In this document: piece by piece, positions 1-8,300 of the stretch
Layout of the letters: every line of letters starts with the position of its first letter
How positions within the stretch are numbered: the first letter of the stretch is position 1
Assembly: GCA_018335755.1 (NCBI GenBank)
Contig: JAGXRK010000063.1
Span: 181,721 to 245,720, forward strand
Source of the DNA: Ignavibacterium sp.
GTDB taxonomy: Bacteria; Bacteroidota; Ignavibacteria; Ignavibacteriales; Ignavibacteriaceae
Direction of reading: 5' to 3'
Length of the DNA stretch: 64,000 nt
The notes under the pieces: generated by a model
The model's input: only the letters and a program-made list of their open reading frames with translations
What the model was told of the DNA's origin: nothing
Database searches by the model: none
Made by a program: the position numbers and the translations under genes

Positions 1-1
1 T

Positions 2-256
2 TCATTAAATCAGAATTATCCCAATCCGTTTAACCCGAGCACTAAAATCAGTTGGCAGTCTACAGTCGGCAGTCATCAGATACTAACAGTATATGATGCT
101 ATTGGTACTGAGGTTGCAACACTTTTAAATGAATTTAAAGAAGCTGGAAAATATGAGATTGATTTTAATGCTTCAGCATTATCATCCGGAGTGTATTACT
201 ATAAATTGCAAGCCGGCAGCTTTATTGAGACTAAAAAAATGCTGCTGCTGAGATGA
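2..256 (+). CDS. C-terminal end of a T9SS cargo protein (partial at left edge)
   Basis: Only the last 84 residues are inside the window, and they are an almost complete T9SS type A sorting domain. It opens with NQNYPNPFNPSTKISW, passes through a YDAIGTEVATLLNEFKEAG segment and a NASALSSGVYYYKLQAG segment, and ends in TKKMLLLR. Known function of the domain: it directs a protein through the type IX secretion system across the outer membrane. The catalytic or binding part lies upstream of base 1, so the product's job cannot be told. The loop after TKISW holds a short repeat-derived insert (QSTVGSHQ) that recurs in the next gene. It reads in the same direction as that gene, 73 bp upstream of it. 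Confidence 0.9.
   Translation, partial: SLNQNYPNPFNPSTKISWQSTVGSHQILTVYDAIGTEVATLLNEFKEAGKYEIDFNASALSSGVYYYKLQAGSFIETKKMLLLR
51..78 (+). repeat. GGCAGTC-type microrepeat inside a T9SS sorting domain
   Basis: The stretch consists of GTTGGCAGTC, then two more AGTCGGCAGTC-like units, and is translated as part of WQSTVGSHQ. Near-identical inserts sit at the same place in the sorting domains of the genes at 330 and 8301. Confidence 0.7.
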
Positions 257-329
257 TAATATTCTTAAACAATATAATTTATCGAATGATTATCAACTTT
301 ATAAATTATTTCAAGGGAGAACTACTTAA

Positions 330-1400
330 ATGAAAGTTAATACTATTCTTATTCTTTTCTTTTTTAGTGTTTTAGTTTATGCCGGAATTGAATACTCTAC
401 AGGCCTCACCGGTGTAACAGAAAAAAACGGTGATGGTTGTACGTGTCATAATCTCACACCTGAACCAACAATTTGGGTCAGAATTGAGGGACCTGATACA
501 TTATTGCAAGGACAAACAGCACAATACACTTTAAAATTATCAGGCGGTCCTGCAATCAGCGGCGGTTTTAATGTTGCAGCATTCTCAGGAGTTTTAAATG
601 TAGACGGTACCGGAGTTCAAAAAATGGGAGATGAGTTAACACAAACATCTCCGCTGGCTTTTCTGGATTCTGTAGTTTCCTGGACATTTTCTTTTACAGC
701 AGGAAATACTAACTACATAGATACACTTTACTCGGTTGCAAACAGCGTAAATGGCAATGGTGATCCAACTGGAGATTCATGGAATTTCGGAGCTAAGTTT
801 CCAATAGTTGTTCTTGATGTTATCCCTGTTGAACTTACTTCATTTACTGCATCAATAATAAACGGAAGCGTTGCTCTCAAATGGCAGACAGCAACAGAGG
901 TAAATAACTCCGGCTTTCAAATCGAGCGCAGTGTCATTTCGAACGGAGTGAGAAATCTTAATTGGGAAGAGATCGGATTTGTAAATGGTTATGGAACTAC
1001 AACTTCAGCTAAACAGTATTCCTTTACTGATAACTCTCCCCTTTCCGGAAGCATCTATTACAGGCTAAAGCAGCTGGATTTTGATGGAAGTTTTACATAT
1101 TCGAATGAAATTGAAATAAACTTTAACGATGTAGTTTCTGATTTTATATTAGAGCAGAATTATCCGAATCCATTCAATCCAAGCACCAAGATCAGTTGGC
1201 AGTCGGCAGTCGGCAGTCATCAAACATTGAAAGTATTTGATGTTCTTGGTGATGAAGTCGCAACACTTGTTGATGAATACCGTGAGGCTGGAAGATATGA
1301 AGTAAATTTTGATGCTTCGCGACTCGCAAGCGGTGTATATATCTACAGATTATCAGCTGGCTCTTTTATCGAAATGAAAAAGATGCTGCTTCTAAAGTAA
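330..1400 (+). CDS. choice-of-anchor V domain protein with T9SS sorting domain
   Basis: Exported protein of 356 residues. A signal peptide (residues 1-18, MKVNTILILFFFSVLVYA) is followed by GDGCTCHN near residue 35 and a Reelin-like beta domain with the GPDTLLQGQTAQY and SGGPAISGGFNVA signatures of choice-of-anchor V proteins. Next comes an Fn3-like linker (VIPVELTSFTAS, then LKWQTATEVNNSGFQIERS). The T9SS type A sorting domain starts at LEQNYPNPFNPSTKISW and ends in KKMLLLK. Known of the family: cell-surface or secreted proteins of unknown function. The CxCH motif resembles a heme-attachment site but is one residue short of CxxCH, so heme binding is only possible. Two dispersed repeats are inserted in frame, in the linker and in the sorting domain. 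A paralogue lies at 52592-53746 on the other strand. A GGGAG sequence 12 bases upstream supports the ATG. Confidence 0.85.
   Translation: MKVNTILILFFFSVLVYAGIEYSTGLTGVTEKNGDGCTCHNLTPEPTIWVRIEGPDTLLQGQTAQYTLKLSGGPAISGGFNVAAFSGVLNVDGTGVQKMGDELTQTSPLAFLDSVVSWTFSFTAGNTNYIDTLYSVANSVNGNGDPTGDSWNFGAKFPIVVLDVIPVELTSFTASIINGSVALKWQTATEVNNSGFQIERSVISNGVRNLNWEEIGFVNGYGTTTSAKQYSFTDNSPLSGSIYYRLKQLDFDGSFTYSNEIEINFNDVVSDFILEQNYPNPFNPSTKISWQSAVGSHQTLKVFDVLGDEVATLVDEYREAGRYEVNFDASRLASGVYIYRLSAGSFIEMKKMLLLK
933..959 (+). repeat. GTCATTTCGA-type dispersed repeat half-element, in frame
   Basis: GTCATTTCGAACGGAGTGAG followed by AAATCT. It is translated as VISNGVRNL between ERS and the WEEIGF segment of the linker. 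The same sequence family is at 52781-52840 (two copies, inverted) and at 54066-54092 (reverse strand). Confidence 0.75.
1195..1222 (+). repeat. GGCAGTC-type microrepeat inside a T9SS sorting domain
   Basis: GTTGGCAGTC followed by GGCAGTC units in tandem, encoding WQSAVGSHQ between TKIS and TLKVFD. It is the same insert, at the same protein position, as at 51-78. Confidence 0.7.
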
Positions 1401-1416
1401 TTTTGAGAGATTAGTT

Positions 1417-1443
1417 AAGGTCGGGATTAAAAATCCCGGCCTT
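1417..1443 (+). terminator. hairpin terminator after the choice-of-anchor V gene
   Basis: A 12-bp stem (AAGGTCGGGATT pairing with AATCCCGGCCTT, one G-T pair) around a 3-base loop, 16 bp after the stop codon. There is no strong T run, only a mixed AT tail. Confidence 0.6.
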
Positions 1444-1527
1444 GATAAATTTCTATAATTGTAAATAAGAAATTACCTGATAGCGAAACTATTTCTATAG
1501 TGCATAATTCAATACCCCTCCCTAATG

Positions 1528-1558
1528 TTTGCTAATAAATATCGCTTCTTTATATTTG
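1528..1558 (+). promoter_or_regulatory. candidate promoter of the hybrid histidine kinase gene (TTTG-N19-TATATTTG)
   Basis: TTTG at 1528-1531 and TATATTTG at 1551-1558 are 19 bp apart, which fits the Bacteroidota -33/-7 consensus (TTTG, 19-21 bp, TAnnTTTG). It can also be read as TTTGCT-N17-TATATT. The box ends only 4 bases before the ATG at 1563, so the transcript would begin at or next to the start codon. Confidence 0.5.
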
Positions 1559-1562
1559 AATT

Positions 1563-4500
1563 ATGATATTATTCAACCGCTTATTATTCATTACAATTTC
1601 AACTATTTGTTTGGGACTTATTAGTTCATCCAACAGCTATGCACAATCTATAAAATTTAATAATCTCACTGTTGAAGACGGACTATCTAATAATAAAGTG
1701 AATATTATCATTCAGGATAAGACCGGCTTTATATGGTTTGGCACTGAGGATGGTCTAAACAGGTATGACGGATATAATTTGAAAGTCTATCGCCACGATT
1801 CATCTGATTCAAATAGTCTGTCAAACAATAGTATCTGGGCTCTTCTTGAAGACAAGCAGGGAAATATCTGGATTGGGACAAAAGACGGCAAGGTAAATAT
1901 ATTCAATCCGATATCTGAAAAAGTTATTCGGATCACACCACAGCCAATCTTAAAGGACTGGAATAGCATTACTGCTCTTTATGAGGATAATACTGGTAAA
2001 ATCTGGATTGGAACAAGAAGTGCCGGTGTTTATAAATATAATCCTGAGTCAAAAGATTTTTCACACTGGAACTATGATACTTTGAGCTACAACGGTCTCT
2101 CTCATTTTAGCGTAAGGTCAATTGTCCAGGATCAACATGGCAAAATTATCATTGGGACTTATAAAGGACTTAATCGAATAGATCCTAAGATTCCAGGAAA
2201 TGAAATAGAAAAATTTTATCACGAACAAGGTAACCTAAATAGTTTAAGCAGCAGCCAGATTTATAATCTTACTAAATCAAATCAATATCCTGAAATTATC
2301 TGGATTGGTACACCAACCGGACTAAACGAATTTGATTCAGCTAACGACTCTTTCAAAAGAATAAAAATTCCTAATAAGGAAAATCTGCAGTTCGGGGAAG
2401 GAGCTAGCTCTGTTATTGAAGAAGTGATTAATGGTGAGGAGATTCTCTGGACTGATACTTATTCGGGACTTTTAAGAATTAACATTACAACCGGATCATA
2501 TCATCGATTCACTGAAAATCCAAATGATCCTGGCAGTCTTATCAACAATCAAATTAATAAAATAATCAAAGACCGTTCGGGTGTTATCTGGATTGCAACT
2601 GAAAACGGCGTAAGCTTTTACTCGCCTAAAAGCACAAGATTCAATTCTCCATTTAATGAAAAAGCTCAGATATTTTTAAATGCTTCAAAATTAAAGAACA
2701 ATCTCAGAGCTGCAGTTCAGGATAAAAATAAAAATATTTGGTTGGGCTTTTCTGATGGTTTAATATCAATAGTTAATTCAGAGGGAAGTAATTTAACTAA
2801 AAGTTATCCTCAACTAGATCAATTGAATGTATGGTGTTTGTCTGCAGATTCTGCTAATTCATTATGGATAGGTACTTACGGACAGGGATTAAAGCAATAT
2901 GATTTAAATACCGGCACACAGAAAGACTTGCAGCTAATCTATAAAAAAACAAGTGAAAGGACTGTTCCTTTTATAAAATCTTTATTTACGGATTCAAAAA
3001 ATAATTTATGGATTGGTTATTGGGGATCAGGTCTTGGATTCTATGATCCTTTAAATGGAAATTCAAAAGTTTGGCGTTCAGAAACAGATAATCCTGCTTC
3101 ACTAAATTTCCAGGATATCTGGTCGATTGCAGAAGATCGGTTTAGAAGAATATGGCTGGGAACTCCGGGTGGCGGCTTAAACTTAGTGAAAGATATTGAT
3201 AATGATATCTTCGGGTACTGGGTTCATTCAGAAGATGACTCTAATTCTATAAGCAGCAATAGTGTTTTTTCGGTTTGTGCTGCAAAAATCCATAACAAAA
3301 TTGTTGATAGTAATTTAACTGTGCTTTGGGTTGGAACAAATAACGGATTAAATAAATTTTCAATCAATAACAGAAGCATGGATCCATATGACTTCTCTGT
3401 TGATATAAAGCATTTTACAAAAAACAATGGACTTCCCGATCATAATGTTAATAGCATACTTGAAGATGACAATGGAAATTTGTGGATTGGGACCAACGCC
3501 GGTATTTCTTTCTTCGATGTTAATAAAGAATCGTTTACTAATTTCAGCAGAAAAGATGGACTAAATGGAATAACAATGAATCCGGATGCTGCATTAAAAC
3601 TTGAAGATGGACTAATGATTTTTGGAAGTGCTGAGGGTCCAAACATTGTAAATCCTTCTGAAATAAATTTTTCAAAATATAAACCAAATATTATATTTAC
3701 TGATTTTCAGCTATTTAACCAATCGCTTATGATAGGTGACAATTCACCTCTGAAAAAAAGTATAATCCACACTGAAGAGATAGTACTTTCGCACGACCAG
3801 GATGTTTTTTCATTTAAATTTGCAGCACTTGATTTTAATTCACCTCAATCGATCAAATATGCTTATAAGATGGAGGGTTTTGATATTGACTGGATAGAAA
3901 CTGATGGCAGACGTTTTGCAACTTATACAAATCTTGATCCCGGAACATATTTCTTCAAAGTAAAAGCAACTAACGCCGATGGGGTTTGGAACAGTGAGGC
4001 TGCATCAATCATGTTGATAATTACTCCACCATGGTGGGCAACTCTTTGGGCTTACGGATTATACATGTTTCTTATTATCCTGGGCTTATTAGCGATAAGA
4101 CGATTTGAAATGAGCAGAGTTAAGCTCAGAAATGAATTACGGCTACGCAATTATGAGGCAGAACAAAAATCACAATTAGAGGAAACGAAATCAAGATTTT
4201 TTGCCAACCTTTCGCACGAATTCAGAACTCCGTTAACACTTATTAAAGGTCCGGTTGAAATATTAAAGAATAAAATAACCGGCAGATCAGAAAAGGAACA
4301 AATTGATATAATTGAACGCAATAGTGAAAAACTTAAGGAATTAATTGACCAGCTTCTTGAATTATCACAACTTGAAAATGCATCTGTTCCTTTAAAAGCA
4401 CAACAAGAAGATTTAATTAAAATTCTGAAAGGGTTAGTATATTCTTTTGAATCTTTAGCACATCAAAAAAGTATTACAGTAAAGTTTGAAAGTGAATGTG

Positions 4501-5777
4501 AATTAAAGACTGTATGGATTGACAGAGATAAGTTTGAAAAGATCATTAACAACCTTCTTTCCAATGCTTTTAAGTTTACACCTTCAGGAGAAACAGTCAG
4601 TGTTCAAGTAAAAACTATTATATCTGATGAAAAAGATTTTGCTGAAGTTATAATATCCGATACAGGAATAGGTATTCCTGAACACAAACTGAAAAATATT
4701 TTCGATCGGTTTTACCAGGTGGATGATTCTTCACAAAGAAATTATGGTGGCTCAGGAATCGGTTTAGCGCTTGTGAAAGAGTTGGTTGATCTGCACAAGT
4801 GGAATATTACTGTTGAAAGTGATAAAGGGAAAGGATCAACATTCAAACTAATAATTCCATTAACAGAAGATTATTGGGACGATTCTGAAAAGTTATCAGG
4901 CGAATTAATCAACAAAATTTCAGCGCAAGTTCGAAATAAATCAGCAGCGACTCAGCTTAGTGATCAAATTGATGGATTAAATGATTTAAAGAATAAGAAA
5001 ATATCTCAGGAAAATAAATCTTCAATTCTGATCGTAGAAGATTCTGATGATCTTAGAAAATACTTATCAGATTTACTAAAAAATAATTATGCAATTTCGG
5101 AAGCCATAAACGGTGAAAAAGGTCTTAAAGCTGCAAATGAAATTTTACCTGATCTTATAATAAGTGATGTAATGATGCCTTCGATGGATGGTTTGGAGTT
5201 CTGCCGTCAGATTAAAACAGAATGGAAGACAAGCGATATACCTATCATTCTTCTTACTGCGAAGGCATCTTTTGAAAGTAAACTTGAAGGATTGGAAACA
5301 GGAGCTGATGACTATCTTACAAAACCGTTTGATTCCAGAGAACTGTTTGTAAGAGTAAAAAATCTTCTGGAGCAGAGAAAACGTATACGGGAAAAATTCG
5401 GTCAGGAGCTTTCTCCCCTGCCTGAAATAGATAAGCTTGAATCGGGTGATCAAAATCTTATCAGGCGTGCTTATGAAATTGTTGAACAGAATCTTGACAA
5501 AACAAACTTCAGCACAGATCAGTTAGCTAAAGAATTATTTCTAAGCCGCTCGCAGCTTCACAGAAAATTTTCAGTAATTTCTGGACAGGCACCGGGAGAA
5601 TTTATACGAACAATAAAACTAAAACACGCCGCAAAAATGGTACTAGAGAAAAAGTTGCCGGTAACACAAATTGCTTATGCCATTGGTTTTTCGAGTCCAG
5701 CTCAGTTTGCGAGAGCATTTTCAAAACAATTTAACTGTACTCCTTCAGAATATTCCAACCATCAAAAAGTTGAATAA
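1563..5777 (+). CDS. hybrid two-component sensor (HTCS): propeller sensor, histidine kinase, receiver and AraC output
   Basis: One 1404-residue polypeptide carries a whole signalling pathway. Order: signal peptide (1-27), about 14 Reg_prop propeller repeats (IWIGT.xxGL type, to about residue 700), Y_Y_Y domain (about 755-815), one membrane segment (about 825-848), then HisKA with SHEFRTPLTLIKGP (phospho-acceptor His885). The HATPase has NLLSNAFKFTP, DTGIGIP and GGSGIGLALV. The receiver has its phospho-acceptor at Asp1202 (ISDVMMP) and Lys in LTKPFD. A C-terminal AraC helix-turn-helix spans about 1315-1402. Known of the family: the periplasmic propeller senses a ligand, often an oligosaccharide, and the AraC part activates nearby genes. 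No glycan-utilisation locus adjoins it here, so its target is unknown. An in-frame TGA at 1557-1559 rules out any start upstream of the ATG, and there is no Shine-Dalgarno sequence. Confidence 0.95.
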   Translation: MILFNRLLFITISTICLGLISSSNSYAQSIKFNNLTVEDGLSNNKVNIIIQDKTGFIWFGTEDGLNRYDGYNLKVYRHDSSDSNSLSNNSIWALLEDKQGNIWIGTKDGKVNIFNPISEKVIRITPQPILKDWNSITALYEDNTGKIWIGTRSAGVYKYNPESKDFSHWNYDTLSYNGLSHFSVRSIVQDQHGKIIIGTYKGLNRIDPKIPGNEIEKFYHEQGNLNSLSSSQIYNLTKSNQYPEIIWIGTPTGLNEFDSANDSFKRIKIPNKENLQFGEGASSVIEEVINGEEILWTDTYSGLLRINITTGSYHRFTENPNDPGSLINNQINKIIKDRSGVIWIATENGVSFYSPKSTRFNSPFNEKAQIFLNASKLKNNLRAAVQDKNKNIWLGFSDGLISIVNSEGSNLTKSYPQLDQLNVWCLSADSANSLWIGTYGQGLKQYDLNTGTQKDLQLIYKKTSERTVPFIKSLFTDSKNNLWIGYWGSGLGFYDPLNGNSKVWRSETDNPASLNFQDIWSIAEDRFRRIWLGTPGGGLNLVKDIDNDIFGYWVHSEDDSNSISSNSVFSVCAAKIHNKIVDSNLTVLWVGTNNGLNKFSINNRSMDPYDFSVDIKHFTKNNGLPDHNVNSILEDDNGNLWIGTNAGISFFDVNKESFTNFSRKDGLNGITMNPDAALKLEDGLMIFGSAEGPNIVNPSEINFSKYKPNIIFTDFQLFNQSLMIGDNSPLKKSIIHTEEIVLSHDQDVFSFKFAALDFNSPQSIKYAYKMEGFDIDWIETDGRRFATYTNLDPGTYFFKVKATNADGVWNSEAASIMLIITPPWWATLWAYGLYMFLIILGLLAIRRFEMSRVKLRNELRLRNYEAEQKSQLEETKSRFFANLSHEFRTPLTLIKGPVEILKNKITGRSEKEQIDIIERNSEKLKELIDQLLELSQLENASVPLKAQQEDLIKILKGLVYSFESLAHQKSITVKFESECELKTVWIDRDKFEKIINNLLSNAFKFTPSGETVSVQVKTIISDEKDFAEVIISDTGIGIPEHKLKNIFDRFYQVDDSSQRNYGGSGIGLALVKELVDLHKWNITVESDKGKGSTFKLIIPLTEDYWDDSEKLSGELINKISAQVRNKSAATQLSDQIDGLNDLKNKKISQENKSSILIVEDSDDLRKYLSDLLKNNYAISEAINGEKGLKAANEILPDLIISDVMMPSMDGLEFCRQIKTEWKTSDIPIILLTAKASFESKLEGLETGADDYLTKPFDSRELFVRVKNLLEQRKRIREKFGQELSPLPEIDKLESGDQNLIRRAYEIVEQNLDKTNFSTDQLAKELFLSRSQLHRKFSVISGQAPGEFIRTIKLKHAAKMVLEKKLPVTQIAYAIGFSSPAQFARAFSKQFNCTPSEYSNHQKVE

Positions 5778-5938
5778 GCCTGGTTAATACATCTTTTTAA
5801 ACTTTGCAACAAAACAGCAAGAGATTGACACAATTTAGATAGTCATTTCGCTTCTCAGTTTCTACCTTTGCCATCGAAAATAATTCCAAATTAGTTAATA
5901 CAAACATCATCATAAAGCCTTTGAAAAAGAATATAGAT

Positions 5939-6067
5939 ATGGAAGATAATACCATCCTGCTCGAAAAGAAGGAAAAATTTATTTCAAGGATAATAATTGC
6001 TGTTTCGATCATAGTTGGTGTATTAATAACTGTTTTATTGATAGGATTAGCGAGTTTATTTAATTAA
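5939..6067 (+). CDS. possible 42-residue single-span membrane peptide
   Basis: A short open frame, MEDNTILLEKKEKFISR, is followed by a hydrophobic stretch of about 22 residues (IIIAVSIIVGVLITVLLIGLA) and ends SLFN. That gives a charged N-terminus and one membrane helix. It ends 16 bp before the DUF4412 gene and reads the same way, so it may be the first gene of that unit. An in-frame TTG at 5921 would add six residues. No clear ribosome binding site is seen before either start. The clean charged-then-hydrophobic pattern favours a real gene, but the length leaves doubt. I do not recognise a family. Confidence 0.4.
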   Translation: MEDNTILLEKKEKFISRIIIAVSIIVGVLITVLLIGLASLFN

Positions 6068-6083
6068 CAAAAAGGAGTCAAAC

Positions 6084-6725
6084 ATGAATACAATAAAATT
6101 TTCATACACAGTCTTACTGTTCCTTTTAGCGGGAATGGCTTTTGCTCAGTCATCATTTGAAGGCAGAGTTATGTTTGAAGTAAAAGAAGACGGAGAAAGT
6201 CAGGTTATGGACTACTATGCAAAAGACAAAAAATTCCTGATGAAAATGCCCGACAAAGGGGGCTCAATTCTTTTTGACAGTAAACAATTCAAAATGTACG
6301 TCATTATGGATGAGCAAAAAATGTATATGGAGACTATAATGATGCCAATGAGTACAACAACAGGTGGTGGTACCATTACAAAAACAGGTGAAACCAAAAG
6401 AATTCTTGGGTATGATTGTGAAAAATTCCTTTTCACTCAGAAAGATATGAAGGGTGAAGCATGGATGACAAAGGAACTTGGCGCTTTTATGTTTTTTATG
6501 GAATCACAGGAGGAAATGCCCGGATGGCAAACCGAAGTTCTGGATGCGGGCTATTTTCCAATTCATGTAAAACAGCACGATACAAGACGGAATGTTACCG
6601 GTGTTTATGAAGTAAAAGAAGTTACTCCCTTGAAGCTCAGTGATGATTTATTTGAACTGCCTTCATCATATAAAAAATTTGATATGATGAATCTCGGCGG
6701 TTTCGAAAATTTAATTGGTAAGTAA
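6084..6725 (+). CDS. DUF4412 domain protein, exported
   Basis: Protein of 213 residues with a signal peptide (1-21, ending MAFAQ) and a single domain that resembles DUF4412. Features seen are the opening SSFEGRVMFEVKED, a central glycine/threonine stretch (STTTGGGTITKTGETKRILGY) before the YDCEKF segment, and a C-terminal YEVKEVTPLKLSDDLFELPSSYKK that is usual for this family. Known: periplasmic or surface proteins of unknown function, often about 200-260 residues, so this is full length. AAGGAG lies 7 bases before the ATG. A broken T9SS tail follows 25 bp after the stop in another frame. This protein itself has no sorting domain. Confidence 0.75.
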   Translation: MNTIKFSYTVLLFLLAGMAFAQSSFEGRVMFEVKEDGESQVMDYYAKDKKFLMKMPDKGGSILFDSKQFKMYVIMDEQKMYMETIMMPMSTTTGGGTITKTGETKRILGYDCEKFLFTQKDMKGEAWMTKELGAFMFFMESQEEMPGWQTEVLDAGYFPIHVKQHDTRRNVTGVYEVKEVTPLKLSDDLFELPSSYKKFDMMNLGGFENLIGK

Positions 6726-6750
6726 TTACAATGAGCATCCTATCAGGCAG

Positions 6751-6855
6751 AATTCTGTAATTTTTGATGCAAGTAGTTTATCAAGCGGAGTTTACTTCTA
6801 TAAAATTCAGGCTGGAAATTATATTGAAACCAGGAAGATGTTACTGTTGAAGTAA
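6751..6855 (+). pseudogene. orphan fragment of a T9SS sorting domain
   Basis: The + strand reads VIFDASSLSSGVYFYKIQAG and then NYIETRKMLLLK with a stop at 6853-6855. This matches the last third of the T9SS type A sorting domain residue for residue against the complete copies in the window. No start codon or upstream domain is attached. The frame differs from that of the DUF4412 gene, which ends 25 bp upstream. It is most simply the 3' remnant of a deleted cargo gene. Confidence 0.8.
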
Positions 6856-6872
6856 CATCAAGGGAGGCACAT

Positions 6873-6905
6873 AAGGAGTGTGCTGAGAGGGCGCACTCCT
6901 TTTCC
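6873..6905 (+). terminator. hairpin terminator downstream of the orphan sorting-domain fragment
   Basis: AAGGAGTGTGC pairs with GCGCACTCCTT (one G-T pair) around a 7-base loop, followed by TTCC. It was probably the terminator of the lost gene and now closes the 6084 unit. Confidence 0.65.
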
Positions 6906-6943
6906 TAAATCAGAAAGATAATCATAATAATCAGGAGCAATAA

Positions 6944-8227
6944 ATGAAGTTATACATAATAATCATTTCTTTCGCCTTAGTACTTGGTTGTACTTATGAG
7001 GCTTTCGCACAATTCGATCTCGGCAAAAAACTTAAGAAGAAAGTAGAGCGAAGAGTTGAAAAAGGTGTTGATAAAGCTATTGATAAAACACTTGATGCAA
7101 CCGAAGATGCCGTTGAAAATGCCGGTACTGAAGATCAGAATAATAAAAAAGAGAATAAAGAATCTAGATCTAACAACAGTAGTGCTGCAACCAACTCTGA
7201 AACGAATGAAACAGAATCTTCAGCTCAAGATCATATACCCGATGAAAAATTAAAGATGTGGTCAAAATATGATTTTGTGGCTGGAGAAAAAGTAATTTTT
7301 AATGATGACCTCACAGGAGAGCAGCAAGGTGAATTTCCATCCAGATGGGATTTAACAAGCGGCAATGCTGAAATTGCAAATCTTGGTAATGAAAAAGTAA
7401 TATACTTTGCAAACAACAAGACAACTATCCTTCCCTTAATGGATAAAAAGAATTTTCTTCCTGATGTTTTTACTATTGAGTTTGACATTTACCTTGATGA
7501 GTTAGCCACGCAAAGATCGAATCAATATATCCTTCGTTTTTTTGAAGGTCCTGGCGGTTGGGCTAATATGAATGGTATAAGAAGACACTCAATTGTTATA
7601 AGCTGGAATGAAGTTAGCATGGATAAGCTGGGAAGTAAAACAGCCGATTTTAATGATGAGAAGAAAAGTTGGAAAGGGAAATGGAAACGCGTAGCTGTTT
7701 CATTTAATAAAAGATCATTAAAGGTTTATCTTGATGAAGAACGAATGCTTAATGTTCCCAATCTTGGATATAAACCAGAAATGTTTTCACTTGGATGTAA
7801 TTACGATGACCGATACATTAAAACAAGCTCAATAAAAAATATTAGAGTGAATGAAGGTGGTAATAAATTATATGATAGAGTTATGGCAGACGGAAAATTT
7901 GTGACAACAGGAATTTTGTTTGATGTAAATAAATCCACCATTAAAGGTGAGTCTATGGGAACAATAAACGAAATTGTTAAAATGATGAAAGAGCACTCTG
8001 ATTTGAAATTCAGCATTGAAGGACATACAGATAGTGACGGTGATAATGGATTCAATCAAAAGCTCTCTGAAGAAAGAGCCGCTTCAGTTAAGAATACTCT
8101 CGTGCAATCAGGAATTGATGCATCCAGACTTTCTACAAAAGGATTGGGAGAGAATAAACCTGTTGATTCCAATTCAACACCTGAAGGTAAAGCAAATAAC
8201 CGAAGAGTAGAGTTTATTAAAATCTAA
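6944..8227 (+). CDS. OmpA-family peptidoglycan-associated envelope protein
   Basis: Protein of 427 residues. The N-terminus (MKLYIIIISFALVLGCTYEAFAQ) could be cut as a normal signal peptide after AFA, or as a lipoprotein at LVLGC; the sequence does not decide. Next comes a lysine-rich and then acidic/asparagine-rich linker (about 28-95). The middle domain (about 105-310) looks like a beta-sandwich of the LamG/concanavalin type (FTIEFDIYLDE, KGKWKRVAVSFN, LKVYLDEERM). The OmpA_C domain (about 325-427) has GILFDVNKSTI, IEGHTDSDG, LSEERAASVKNTL and the NRRVEF end. Known of OmpA_C: it binds the diaminopimelate peptide of peptidoglycan. It probably anchors the outer membrane to the wall. AGGAG precedes the ATG. 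Confidence 0.88.
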   Translation: MKLYIIIISFALVLGCTYEAFAQFDLGKKLKKKVERRVEKGVDKAIDKTLDATEDAVENAGTEDQNNKKENKESRSNNSSAATNSETNETESSAQDHIPDEKLKMWSKYDFVAGEKVIFNDDLTGEQQGEFPSRWDLTSGNAEIANLGNEKVIYFANNKTTILPLMDKKNFLPDVFTIEFDIYLDELATQRSNQYILRFFEGPGGWANMNGIRRHSIVISWNEVSMDKLGSKTADFNDEKKSWKGKWKRVAVSFNKRSLKVYLDEERMLNVPNLGYKPEMFSLGCNYDDRYIKTSSIKNIRVNEGGNKLYDRVMADGKFVTTGILFDVNKSTIKGESMGTINEIVKMMKEHSDLKFSIEGHTDSDGDNGFNQKLSEERAASVKNTLVQSGIDASRLSTKGLGENKPVDSNSTPEGKANNRRVEFIKI

Positions 8228-8300
8228 TTATAAGTTTCTTTAAGACGACTGTATAATCTTTTTAACATATGAAAAATTAAAACAGAAAAGGTGTAATAAA

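Noticed and set aside
5145..5453. A 102-residue open frame on the minus strand inside the receiver region of the hybrid kinase
   Set aside because: It is a shadow of a gene with clear domains in the + frame.
6084..6855. DUF4412 protein continuing by frameshift into the sorting-domain fragment at 6751
   Set aside because: The DUF4412 gene has a normal end and its family has no sorting domain. The fragment starts mid-domain 25 bp later in another frame.
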